From: AC-49 sp963817035
GTDB lineage: Bacteria > Actinomycetota > Thermoleophilia > Solirubrobacterales > Solirubrobacteraceae
Assembly (NCBI GenBank): GCA_963817035.1
Contig: CAWFMM010000004.1
Coordinates: forward strand, 992,001 to 1,056,000
Direction of reading: 5' to 3'
Length of the DNA: 64,000 bases
The stretch's first letter is position 1; each line of letters begins with the position of its first letter. Position numbers and translations under genes: made by a program. Below are positions 31,806 to 39,074 of the stretch, one piece after another. The notes under the pieces are model-generated. The model was not told where the DNA came from. It ran no database searches and saw only the letters and a program-made list of their open reading frames with translations.

Positions 31806-33806
31806 TCAGAGCTCGCTGTGGGTCGCCAGGACGTAGTCGGCGACCCGCTGCGATGCGATGCGCAGGCGGCGGAAGTACGTGGCGCGGCTGACGTTCAGGT
31901 CCGAGGCGGCCGACTCGTGGCTGGCCGACGGGTCGAGGTAGCCGCGTTCGATGATCTTGCGCAGTAGCTGCTCGTCGGCGGCGTCACCGAACGCGTTGGC
32001 CACGGCGTCGGCGATGATCGCGCGCACCGAGGCGGCGCGATCCTCGGGTGTGGCGCCCGACGCCAGCGGGGAGGCGCTGAGCTCGAGCGGCTGGTCGAGG
32101 TTGCGCAGCGCGTCGCGGATCGTGTCCGCGGTGATCTCGGCGCGCGAGGACTCTCCCGTCGCCGAGGTCGTGTCGGCGACCGCCAGCGGGGGCGGCGGGC
32201 TGAGGCCGAGCTCGGCGTAGACCATTGCCCGGCGCGCACCGAGGATGCCGCCGTCGCCGTAGTCGAGGATGTGGCACTGGTTGGTGCGGCCTTCCATCGT
32301 CACGTCGAGCTCGGGGATGTGGCGCGCGCCGACGGCACCGGAGAACGCCATGGCCATGGCGTTGTCGGGGTCGATCGGCAGGAACGCGTAGCGGGGGTTC
32401 ACCTCGCCCGAGCGCAGGATCGCCGCGGTGTTCAGCAGGGCGAGGACCGGCGACGCGATGTCACCAGTGGCCGGGGCGGTGAGGTCGAGCGAGTCGCGCC
32501 AGATGACGACGCCGACATCGGGGAACTCGCGCCGCGCGTAGGCGAGCCACGGTCCCAGATGCGGATCGTCGTCGGCCAATGCCGGCGCGTTGGATGGCGT
32601 GACGCAGATGCACAGGCCGCTGAGCTGCTCGGCGGCGTCACGCACGGTGACGATGCGATCGCGCGCACCGTCGAAGTACGGCTGCGTGTGCTTCCACCAC
32701 GTCGCGGTCTCGTGGTCAATGCTCAGCGAGCGCGTGGTCTCGGCGTCGCCGTCGCGGACCTCATCGACGCGGTAGCGGACCGAGCCCTCGGCGCCGAAGC
32801 CCCAGCGCAGCGTCGGGTTCTCGACGAGCTCGGCGAGATCGACGATCAGCCGCGGCTCCCCGCGCAGCGCGCGGGCGTGCAGATGGTCGGCGATTCGGCG
32901 ACGCAGCTCGCGCTCGCGCTCGGGGTCGCGGCGGCGCAGGTCGGCGCGCATCGCGCGGCGGACCAGGTCGTGCATCGTCACGCCGTCGCGCATCGGCTCG
33001 GCAAAGGTGCGGCTGCGAAGCCACGCCTCGGCCTCGTCGGGGTCGACCTCGGGCAGCACGTCGCGCAGCAGGCGGGCGTTGGTGCAGCGTGCCAGTGCGG
33101 CGACCGCGGCGACGTCGAGGTTGCCGCCGTCGAGGTCGGTCTGGGCGAGGCGCCGGATGATCGCGCGGACGAGGTTCGGGTTGTCCTTGTCGCTCTGCCA
33201 GTTGCCGCCGTCGTTGGCGGCCTCGGCGGCCAGCGACAGCGCGAGCGGCGAGCCGTCCGCCCAGGCGATCAGCGCGTCGGCGATCTTCTCGGAGTCGACG
33301 CCGTGCTCGGCGATCAGGGCGCGAGCCTCGGCGTCGCCGAACGGCTGGATCTCCATGTCGACGCAGATCTGGTCCCAGCCACTCTGAAACCATTCGGGAT
33401 CCGGCGCCTTGCGACCGGCGAGGACGACGATCGCACGGTCGGGCAGCGACGGGATCAGGCGCTGGCGCAGGTAGCCGCCCAGCGCGCTCATGCGCTCGTA
33501 GGTGTCGAACAGGATCAGCGGGCGCTCCTCGTCGAGCACGCCGGCGAGCGCGTCCTCGAGCTCGCCGGGCACGGGCGATAGCTCACGCCCTTCGACGAAC
33601 CGCGGCTGCCAGCCGCCGCGCTCGCCGCGCCGTGCGATCTCGCGCAGGAGGGTCGACTTGCCGAGGCCGCCCGCGCCGTGGATGAGCACGACCGACGCCG
33701 GGGGGTCGTCGACGAACAGACGGTCGAAATACGCGAGTTCGGTGTGACGGCCGACGAAGCGCTGTTCGTCGCGACGTGCGAGGCGGGATGCGAGGGTCGA
33801 TGGCAA
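31806..33806 (-). CDS. STAND (NB-ARC-like) ATPase with C-terminal helix-turn-helix
   Basis: A 666-residue signal-transduction ATPase. The N-terminal P-loop module has FVGRHTELAYFDRL then VVLIHGAGGLGKSTLLREIA (Walker A near residues 44-52) and LILFDTYERM (Walker B), followed by a GSPLALSLAAEAA winged-helix segment, as in NB-ARC/MalT-like proteins. The middle (about 330-540) resembles an acyltransferase-like or ligand-sensing domain without a clear name. The C-terminus (SDLNVSRATYFRRLRIAS, about 637-654) is a DNA-binding helix-turn-helix. It is therefore a likely ATP-switched transcription regulator. Homologous STAND proteins also act in phage defence, which cannot be excluded. Confidence 0.83.
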   Translation of the reverse strand: MPSTLASRLARRDEQRFVGRHTELAYFDRLFVDDPPASVVLIHGAGGLGKSTLLREIARRGERGGWQPRFVEGRELSPVPGELEDALAGVLDEERPLILFDTYERMSALGGYLRQRLIPSLPDRAIVVLAGRKAPDPEWFQSGWDQICVDMEIQPFGDAEARALIAEHGVDSEKIADALIAWADGSPLALSLAAEAANDGGNWQSDKDNPNLVRAIIRRLAQTDLDGGNLDVAAVAALARCTNARLLRDVLPEVDPDEAEAWLRSRTFAEPMRDGVTMHDLVRRAMRADLRRRDPERERELRRRIADHLHARALRGEPRLIVDLAELVENPTLRWGFGAEGSVRYRVDEVRDGDAETTRSLSIDHETATWWKHTQPYFDGARDRIVTVRDAAEQLSGLCICVTPSNAPALADDDPHLGPWLAYARREFPDVGVVIWRDSLDLTAPATGDIASPVLALLNTAAILRSGEVNPRYAFLPIDPDNAMAMAFSGAVGARHIPELDVTMEGRTNQCHILDYGDGGILGARRAMVYAELGLSPPPPLAVADTTSATGESSRAEITADTIRDALRNLDQPLELSASPLASGATPEDRAASVRAIIADAVANAFGDAADEQLLRKIIERGYLDPSASHESAASDLNVSRATYFRRLRIASQRVADYVLATHSEL

Positions 33807-33877
33807 AGGGGACTCCGAGGTCGGGGAGACTGTATTGCCTGGGATGACGGCTGAACGCCGCCGGTATTACGGAGCGA

Positions 33878-34576
33878 TCAGAAAATGTTCGCCGCGGGCG
33901 GCTCGAGCGCCGCCAGGGCCCGCAGGTTGCCGGTGGCGCGCACGGCCAGCGACAGCGTCATCACGACGATCATGATCGCGCCGACGACGTCCAGCGCCTG
34001 CCAGGTGGCGCCGAGCAAGGTCACATGGACGTTGACGCCCAGCGCGACGGCGGCGGTCACGGCGGCGAGGGCGATCCGCGCCTCGGTCGGCCCGAAGACT
34101 CCATAGCCGATCCTGAACTGACCGCGGGTCTGCGCCTCGAGGTAGACGTTGATCGAGAGCGCCATGTAGACGAGGCCGGCGCCGATGCCCAGCGACAGCA
34201 TCATGTACGGAGAGGCCCCGATCCCGACCGCGATGGCGGTGGTCGAGATCGCGTCGACGAGATGATCGAGGTAGTAGCCGTACTTCGGGCGTTCGGTGTG
34301 GCGGGCGCGGGCCAGCGAGCCGTCGAGCGAGTCGCCGAACCAGTTCAGCGCGAGCAGGCCGACGCCGACCCAGAGGAGCCAGGGGAGTTCGCTGGAGAGC
34401 GCGAAGCAGGCGGCGAAGCCAAGCGCGGCGATGACGCCGACCGCGGTCAGATGGTCGGGCTGAACCCACCTGGGCAGGCGCGCGATGATCGCGGCGATCG
34501 TGCGTCGTTCCAGCGGGGCGAGGACGAAGTCCAGCTGCCGCGTGGCCTGGTGACCGTCGGTCGACAAGGTAGTCAT
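33878..34576 (-). CDS. CDP-alcohol phosphatidyltransferase family protein
   Basis: A 232-residue integral membrane enzyme with about six helices, transferring a substituted phosphate from a CDP-linked lipid to an alcohol in phospholipid synthesis. The signature DGx2ARx8Gx3Dx3D is complete: DGSLARARHTERPKYGYYLD then HLVD (about residues 84-107), supplying the metal-binding aspartates. Acceptor (inositol, glycerophosphate or other) is not determinable. ATG 34576 is the first in frame; the tRNA-Gly gene begins 70 bp away in the other direction. Confidence 0.9.
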   Translation of the reverse strand: MTTLSTDGHQATRQLDFVLAPLERRTIAAIIARLPRWVQPDHLTAVGVIAALGFAACFALSSELPWLLWVGVGLLALNWFGDSLDGSLARARHTERPKYGYYLDHLVDAISTTAIAVGIGASPYMMLSLGIGAGLVYMALSINVYLEAQTRGQFRIGYGVFGPTEARIALAAVTAAVALGVNVHVTLLGATWQALDVVGAIMIVVMTLSLAVRATGNLRALAALEPPAANIF

Positions 34577-34646
34577 GACCAGCAGTACCCGCTCGATGGC
34601 GTACGGTTACTGTGGCGCTGCATCGAATAACATCGCCGCGAGCTTT

Positions 34647-34717
34647 GCGGGCGAAGTGTTGTGGTTGCACAGAAGCCTTCCAAGCTTCTAGGGCGGGTTC
34701 GATTCCCGTCGCCCGCT
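34647..34717 (+). tRNA. tRNA-Gly (anticodon UCC)
   Basis: A 71-nt tRNA. Acceptor GCGGGCG/CGCCCGC with discriminator U, anticodon arm GAAGC-CTTCCAA-GCTTC with anticodon UCC (reads GGA), and T-arm GCGGG-TTCGATT-CCCGT. CCA is not encoded. It lies 17 bp before tRNA-Pro, so the two are probably processed from one transcript. Confidence 0.95.
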
Positions 34718-34734
34718 TGTACGACGCATTGCCA

Positions 34735-34808
34735 CGGGGAGTGGCGCAGTCTGGTAGCGCACCCGGCTGGGGGCCGGGCGGTCGCAGGTTCAAATCCTGT
34801 CTCCCCGA
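34735..34808 (+). tRNA. tRNA-Pro (anticodon GGG), integration target of the adjacent element
   Basis: A 74-nt tRNA. Acceptor CGGGGAG/CTCCCCG with discriminator A, anticodon arm CCCGG-CTGGGGG-CCGGG with anticodon GGG, and T-arm GCAGG-TTCAAAT-CCTGT. From position 34763 to its end the sequence is repeated at 48836-48882, so it is the attachment site of the integrated element; the gene itself remains complete. Confidence 0.96.
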
Positions 34809-34809
34809 T
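34763..34809 (+). repeat. attL: left 47-bp direct repeat (3' part of tRNA-Pro)
   Basis: Begins CCGGCTGGGGGCCGGG, runs through the anticodon-loop 3' side, variable loop, T-arm and acceptor of tRNA-Pro, and ends CTCCCCGAT. It is identical over all 47 bases to 48836-48882; the base before differs (C versus T) and so does the base after (T versus C). The crossover site probably lies within the anticodon-stem portion. Confidence 0.95.
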
Positions 34810-34871
34810 TTGAGGAAAGGTCGCTTTTGCAGGCATTTTCTGCTGTGACGGGCGAGGTGGTGTCGTTAGAC

Positions 34872-34890
34872 GGGGTCCATTTGGGGTCCA
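34872..34890 (+). repeat. left arm-type repeat pair (GGGGTCCA twice)
   Basis: GGGGTCCA occurs at 34872-34879 and 34883-34890, an 11-bp period, followed by ATTT. The same pair with the same trailing ATTT occurs near the right end at 48735-48754. Direct repeats beside the core in both attachment arms are typical of tyrosine-integrase arm sites. This lies in the 163-bp stretch between attL and the TIR-like gene, which otherwise shows nothing recognisable. Confidence 0.65.
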
Positions 34891-34972
34891 ATTTGATTCC
34901 ACGATTGCCGTTGCGGGCTCCCGAGAGACCAAGTGCGCGCAAGCGTCCGGGGCTCGCGCCACCATGTGGGGC

Positions 34973-35362
34973 ATGGCAAGGGTTCGGCTCTTCATCTCGT
35001 ACGACTACGACAACGACGCGTTCTTGAAGGAGGCGCTCGTGGAGCAGTCGAAGAACACCGACTCGCCGTTCGAGTTCACGGACGCGAGCGTCAAGGCGCA
35101 CCTCACCGGCGACTGGAAGGAAAAGGTCACGGGCCGGATCGACCGGGCCGATCAGGTCGCCGTCATCTGCGGCAAGCACACGGACAAGGCGGCGGGGGTC
35201 GCTGTCGAGGTTACGATCGCGCAGAGCTTGAAGAAGCCGTACTTCCTGCTCGCCGGATACAGCGACGGCGGGAATATGAAGCCCGCGACGGCGCTCTCCG
35301 CCGACAAGATGTACAAGTGGACCTGGGAGGTCTTGAAGGACCTCATCGCCGGGGCGCGCTAG
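34973..35362 (+). CDS. TIR-like domain protein (MTH538/ThsB-type)
   Basis: A 129-residue single-domain protein of the TIR-like fold called MTH538 or DUF1863, related to the ThsB sensor of Thoeris. The start VRLFISYDYDNDAFLKEALV gives the first strand and helix, DWKEKVTGRIDRADQVAVIC (about residues 43-62) the second and third strands, and GVAVEVTIAQSLKKPYFLLA the helix-strand after the Ala-Gly loop. Such domains sense phage infection and produce or respond to nucleotide signals. ATG 34973 is preferred; ATG 34964 is possible. The next gene begins directly after its stop, so the two form a unit. Confidence 0.82.
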   Translation: MARVRLFISYDYDNDAFLKEALVEQSKNTDSPFEFTDASVKAHLTGDWKEKVTGRIDRADQVAVICGKHTDKAAGVAVEVTIAQSLKKPYFLLAGYSDGGNMKPATALSADKMYKWTWEVLKDLIAGAR

Positions 35363-35794
35363 GTGGCGACGCAGCCCTCGCCGCCCCCGCTACCGGATGG
35401 GCTCGTCGAGCAGTACAAGCTCATGGCCGAGATGTCGGACCGCCTCTCGGCCCGTCGCGGGCTGGCCAACTCGTTCTTCCTGAGCATCGAGAGCGCGCTC
35501 GTTGCGACTGTGACGCTCGCCGACAAGCAGACGTGGCCGATCGCCGTCGCGGGCATCGTTGTCGCGCTCGCGTGGTTTCGACTGCTGCGGAGCTACAAGA
35601 TGCTCAACAGCGCCAAATTCAAGGTCATCCACGCGATCGAGGCGCATCTGCCGGCGCAGCCGTTCAAAGACGAGTGGAACCTTCTCGACCAGCCCACCCA
35701 GCCCGTCTGGAAGCGCTACACGGCGCTTTCGACGATCGAGCAAGTCGTCCCGCTCGTCTTCGTCGGACTTCTCGGCATTCTGCTCGCGACGTGA
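35363..35794 (+). CDS. small two-helix membrane protein, RipA-family-like, TIR partner
   Basis: A 143-residue protein with an N-terminal cytoplasmic helix (LVEQYKLMAEMSDRLSARRG, about residues 14-33), one hydrophobic segment (FFLSIESALVATVTLA) closely followed by another (WPIAVAGIVVALAWF), a conserved loop LLRSYKMLNSAKFKVIHAIE with LPAQPFKDEWNLL, and a C-terminal helix (VVPLVFVGLLGILLA). The Y..LN..KF..I..IE pattern recalls the RipA family of octameric membrane proteins often beside TIR-like genes; recalled, not searched. GTG 35363 abuts the TIR stop. It is the candidate membrane effector of the pair. Confidence 0.78.
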   Translation: MATQPSPPPLPDGLVEQYKLMAEMSDRLSARRGLANSFFLSIESALVATVTLADKQTWPIAVAGIVVALAWFRLLRSYKMLNSAKFKVIHAIEAHLPAQPFKDEWNLLDQPTQPVWKRYTALSTIEQVVPLVFVGLLGILLAT

Positions 35795-35810
35795 GACCAG
35801 GGGGCGGATC

Positions 35811-36116
35811 GTGACCGATCAAACCTACGTCGACGCTCTCGCCGCGCGCATCCGCGACGCGACGCCCACGGACCTCATCCCCGAAGACGCGAGCCCGGCC
35901 GAGGTCGACCAACTCTTCCGCCTGTACGCGCTGCTCGCGCTCACCCGCGGGCACGACGTGACGGCAGCGAACGTCCACGACGCGTGGTCGACATGGATGC
36001 TTGGCAGGGGAGAAGGGGATCACGAGTCGGTCGTCCCGTTCGTCGCGCTCGACGACGGGGCGCAAGAGCAGGACGACCCGTTCGTGCGGGCGATCCGCGC
36101 CGCCGTCGCCGACTGA
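35811..36116 (+). CDS. DUF7701-like small protein
   Basis: A 101-residue acidic protein, mostly helical, starting MTDQTYVDALAARIRDATPT and containing QLFRLYALLALTRGHDVTAA and VHDAWSTWMLGRG (about residues 33-67), then VPFVALDDGAQEQDDPFVRA. This matches my recollection of the actinobacterial DUF7701 family found near defence genes. GTG 35811 lies 16 bp after the membrane-protein gene; no better start exists. It is presumably the third member of the cassette, perhaps a regulator or immunity protein; no catalytic motif is visible. Confidence 0.75.
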   Translation: MTDQTYVDALAARIRDATPTDLIPEDASPAEVDQLFRLYALLALTRGHDVTAANVHDAWSTWMLGRGEGDHESVVPFVALDDGAQEQDDPFVRAIRAAVAD

Positions 36117-36118
36117 GT

Positions 36119-36133
36119 CCCGCTCGTAGCGGG
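36119..36133 (+). terminator. short hairpin after the DUF7701-like gene
   Basis: CCCGCT at 36119-36124 pairs perfectly with AGCGGG at 36128-36133 around CGT, beginning 2 bp after the stop codon. It could end the three-gene cassette transcript. No T-run follows, and the stem is only 6 bp. The remaining 110 bp up to dcm show nothing else clear. Confidence 0.4.
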
Positions 36134-36243
36134 TGAGAACCTCAGCGCCACGTCCGATTCGCAGGAGTTGTTCTTCGCGATCCTCGCGAGCCCAGACGCG
36201 CCCCGGATAGATGCCGCCGGGACCGCTGATTGACTAGGGCCCG

Positions 36244-37431
36244 ATGCGCTCCAAGACGAACCAGCAGAATCTCACTGTCGCCGGCCTCTTCGCCGGGATC
36301 GGCGGGATCGAGGTTGGTCTTCACGCTGCTGGCCACAAGACAGCGATGCTTTGCGAGTGGGACGAGGCTGCTCGCCGCGTCCTGTCGCACCGCTTCCCGG
36401 ACATTGCCCTCGCCGGGGATATCGCCGAGCTCGCCGAGATACCCAACGTCGATTTGCTCGCCGCCGGTTTTCCGTGCCAGGACCTGAGTCAAGCTGGAGC
36501 CACCGCCGGGATCGCGGGAACGCGCTCAGGGCTGGTCAGCAACGTCTTCAGGCTGCTCGACACCACCAAGAACGGGCCAACGTGGCTGCTGCTCGAGAAC
36601 GTGTCTTTCATGCTCGCGCTCGACCGGGGCGAGGCGATGCGGTGGTTGACCTCGGAGCTCGAGGAGCGCGGCTACACGTGGGCGTATCGCGTCGTCGATA
36701 CGCGAGCGTTCGGGCTCCCGCAGCGACGCCAGCGGGTGCTGCTAGTGGCGTCGAAGTCGGAGGACCCTCGTCCGGGTCTGCTCAACCAGGAGCATGGCGA
36801 GGTGCAGATCGCCGATCGGGCCGGACTCGCGTGTGGGTTCTACTGGACTGAAGGCGTCCGTGGGCTTGGGTGGGCGGTCGACGCCGTTCCTACGCTCAAG
36901 GGTGGATCGACGATCGGCATCCCTTCGCCGCCGGCGATCTGGCAGCCCGGAACCGGCCGCATCGTGACGCCGGACCTCAGGGATGCTGAGCGGCTCCAGG
37001 GATTCGCCGCAGGCTGGACCGAGGCCGCTGACGAGCTTCCGGGGCGTCGGCGTACGAGCCGCTGGAAGCTCGTGGGTAACGCCGTGAGTGTTCCCGTGGC
37101 ACGCTGGATCGGCGAGCGGATCACGACAACCGAGCGGTATCAGACCAGCGGCGAAAGCGACTTGCCGGACGGAGCCCGGTGGCCGCGCGCCGCCTGGGGG
37201 CGTGCGGGGGAGCGTCGGGCCGTTGACGTCTCGATGTGGCCGGTGGCGTACCCTCGACCTCACCTGCATGAGTTCATCGAGCATGAGCTGTCACCACTGT
37301 CCGCACGCGCTACCGCAGGATTCCTCAGCAGGGCAGCGCGCGGCAACCTGCGGATCCCCGAGGACTTGATCTGCGAAGCGGAGGTACACCTCGCGGCCAT
37401 GACGCCCCAGACGCGGCTAGCGGTGGCCTGA
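36244..37431 (+). CDS. dcm: DNA (cytosine-5) methyltransferase
   Basis: A 395-residue C5-cytosine methyltransferase. Motif I is VAGLFAGIGGIEVGL (about residues 12-26), motif IV AGFPCQDLSQAG with the catalytic Cys (about 73-84), motif VI LLENVSF, motif VIII QRRQRVLLVAS, and motifs IX-X RWKLVGNAVSVPVARWI (about 272-288), in standard order. The target-recognition region is short. The C-terminal 100 residues are not part of the catalytic core and may add specificity. A Vsr-like gene follows after 59 bp, and the two McrBC-like genes lie beyond it on the opposite strand, so this is probably the modification arm of that locus. Confidence 0.94.
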   Translation: MRSKTNQQNLTVAGLFAGIGGIEVGLHAAGHKTAMLCEWDEAARRVLSHRFPDIALAGDIAELAEIPNVDLLAAGFPCQDLSQAGATAGIAGTRSGLVSNVFRLLDTTKNGPTWLLLENVSFMLALDRGEAMRWLTSELEERGYTWAYRVVDTRAFGLPQRRQRVLLVASKSEDPRPGLLNQEHGEVQIADRAGLACGFYWTEGVRGLGWAVDAVPTLKGGSTIGIPSPPAIWQPGTGRIVTPDLRDAERLQGFAAGWTEAADELPGRRRTSRWKLVGNAVSVPVARWIGERITTTERYQTSGESDLPDGARWPRAAWGRAGERRAVDVSMWPVAYPRPHLHEFIEHELSPLSARATAGFLSRAARGNLRIPEDLICEAEVHLAAMTPQTRLAVA

Positions 37432-37490
37432 CGTTTCGGGGCCCCGAGTGGGGTCAGCTGACTCCGTCTTCCCCCGCCAAGAGCGCGCTC

Positions 37491-37880
37491 ATGGGGAGCG
37501 TCAGGCGACGAGATACGAAGCCAGAGGTGGAGATCCGTCGCCTCCTCCACGGACGCGGGCATCGGTTCCGCGTCGACCGCGCGGTTCTACCCGACCGCCG
37601 GCGACGGGCGGACATCGTGTTCGGGCCGGCACGGGTCGTCGTGTTCGTCGACGGGTGCTTCTGGCACGGATGCCCCGACCATGCGACCTGGCCGAAGGCG
37701 AACGAAACGTTCTGGAGAGAGAAGATCGAGACCAACCGACGGCGCGATCGTGACACGAACGAGCGGGTCTCTGCCCTCGGCTGGGAGGTCATTCGCGTCT
37801 GGGAGCATGAGCCTCCTGCCGCGGCCGCCGACAGGATCGAAGCGATGGTCCGGGCACGACGGCCCCGCCGATCGTCCTGA
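37491..37880 (+). CDS. vsr: very-short-patch-repair-type (Vsr) endonuclease
   Basis: A 129-residue nuclease of the Vsr fold, which nicks T:G mismatches left by deamination of 5-methylcytosine. The core reads RRRADIVFGPARVVVFVDGC then FWHGCPDHATWPK (about residues 38-70), with the catalytic Asp, the zinc Cys/His set (HGCPDH) and a later WEVIRVWEHE segment. It sits right after the cytosine methyltransferase, the usual partner. Its stop codon directly abuts that of mcrC (zero gap, convergent). ATG 37491 is the first in frame. Confidence 0.92.
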   Translation: MGSVRRRDTKPEVEIRRLLHGRGHRFRVDRAVLPDRRRRADIVFGPARVVVFVDGCFWHGCPDHATWPKANETFWREKIETNRRRDRDTNERVSALGWEVIRVWEHEPPAAAADRIEAMVRARRPRRSS

Positions 37881-39074
37881 TCAGGCCGCAGCCCCCACGG
37901 CGCTGGCCGCCATCTCGTCGACGACCGCGGCCAGCTCGTCGACCCTTCGCATGATCTCCTCGTCGGTACCGCGCAGGTCGAGGGATCGGACGACGATTCG
38001 CGTCCCATCGCGGCGGATTTCGTGCTCGATGACGTCGTCCTCAGTGAGGGCGTACACGAGCAGTCCCGAGTCCAGGCCGAGAGCCTTGCAATACGCGAGC
38101 ATCTGATACAGGTCGGCGTTCTCGCCCTGAGCCGTCTTCTTGTACTTGGCGTCGCCGACGAAGATGCAACGGCGGTCCTTCCACAGCGAGAGGTCGGGCT
38201 TGATCGTGACGCGACCGGCGACGTCCAGGCGGCGCGCGGCGCCCTGTCTCCAGCGGGCCCCGGTGGTCGTAAGTGCGTCCCGCAGAGCCCTGGCGAGGAA
38301 GTCCTCGAAGACCTTGTCCATGTCGACCACGAACGCCGGCGTGCGCGTGGTCCCGTGATCGAGGTCGACACTCGTGCTGTCGATCAGAGCCCGCGCTAGC
38401 GCAAGCGCCCCGGCGTAGTGGCGGTTGAGCCGAGTGAGTCGGATCTCCGGGACCGTGCGACCCGAGTACGCGACCTCGCTCACGCCCTCGAGCGCACCGA
38501 GCGCGGTCACCACACGACGTCGTAGCAACGCGTTGGTTAGCCGAAGCCGACTTACGCGTCGCAGGGCCGCCCGGAGGATCCGGTTCTCGGCGATATCGAC
38601 GGTGAAGTCGTCGTAAGTGATCTCGAGGGGCAACGGGATCGCGTAACGGCGGCGAAGCTGATCGGCGACGCGCAGCCGGCCCCGGAGGGTGTTCGACGAT
38701 TCCTCGACGGTCAGGTACGACATCAGTGCCCCACGCCGCAGCGCGCGCTGTACTTCGTCGAGGAACACGCGAATGAACGCCTCCGTGAGGTAGGGCTGCA
38801 CCCTCAGCTCGACGGCGGACGTGGCGTCGAAGTCGAGGGTGCGCGCGTAGCCGAGCAGGAAGAACAGCCGATCGAGTTCGACCTTCGGGCGCACGATGAC
38901 CGAGAGCTGCCCGAGCTGCACCGAACCGACGACATGGCTCGGGGTGACCCGGTAGACGCCGTGCGCCAGCGGTACGACACCGATCTCGGCGGGACTCGTT
39001 CGAAGGTCGAGCGCCTCCTGCGCGGTCAGCTCGACGTCGGCGTTGGTCCATTCACTCAGAATGAGACGGCGCAT
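37881..39074 (-). CDS. mcrC: McrC-family nuclease subunit
   Basis: A 397-residue McrC-like protein, the nuclease partner of the McrB motor. The N-terminal part (LSEWTNADVELTAQEALDLR and GQLSVIVRPKVELDRLFFLL) is beta-rich and contacts the motor; the PD-(D/E)xK site lies at about residues 285-310 as VTIKPDLSLWKDR and FVGDAKYKKTAQGENADLYQ (D..DxK). ATG 39074 is used, with GTG 39080 equally possible; either overlaps the mcrB end by 23-29 bp, so translation is coupled. The open frame upstream is inside mcrB and not coding. It may act as the restriction subunit of a dcm-linked system. Confidence 0.92.
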   Translation of the reverse strand: MRRLILSEWTNADVELTAQEALDLRTSPAEIGVVPLAHGVYRVTPSHVVGSVQLGQLSVIVRPKVELDRLFFLLGYARTLDFDATSAVELRVQPYLTEAFIRVFLDEVQRALRRGALMSYLTVEESSNTLRGRLRVADQLRRRYAIPLPLEITYDDFTVDIAENRILRAALRRVSRLRLTNALLRRRVVTALGALEGVSEVAYSGRTVPEIRLTRLNRHYAGALALARALIDSTSVDLDHGTTRTPAFVVDMDKVFEDFLARALRDALTTTGARWRQGAARRLDVAGRVTIKPDLSLWKDRRCIFVGDAKYKKTAQGENADLYQMLAYCKALGLDSGLLVYALTEDDVIEHEIRRDGTRIVVRSLDLRGTDEEIMRRVDELAAVVDEMAASAVGAAA

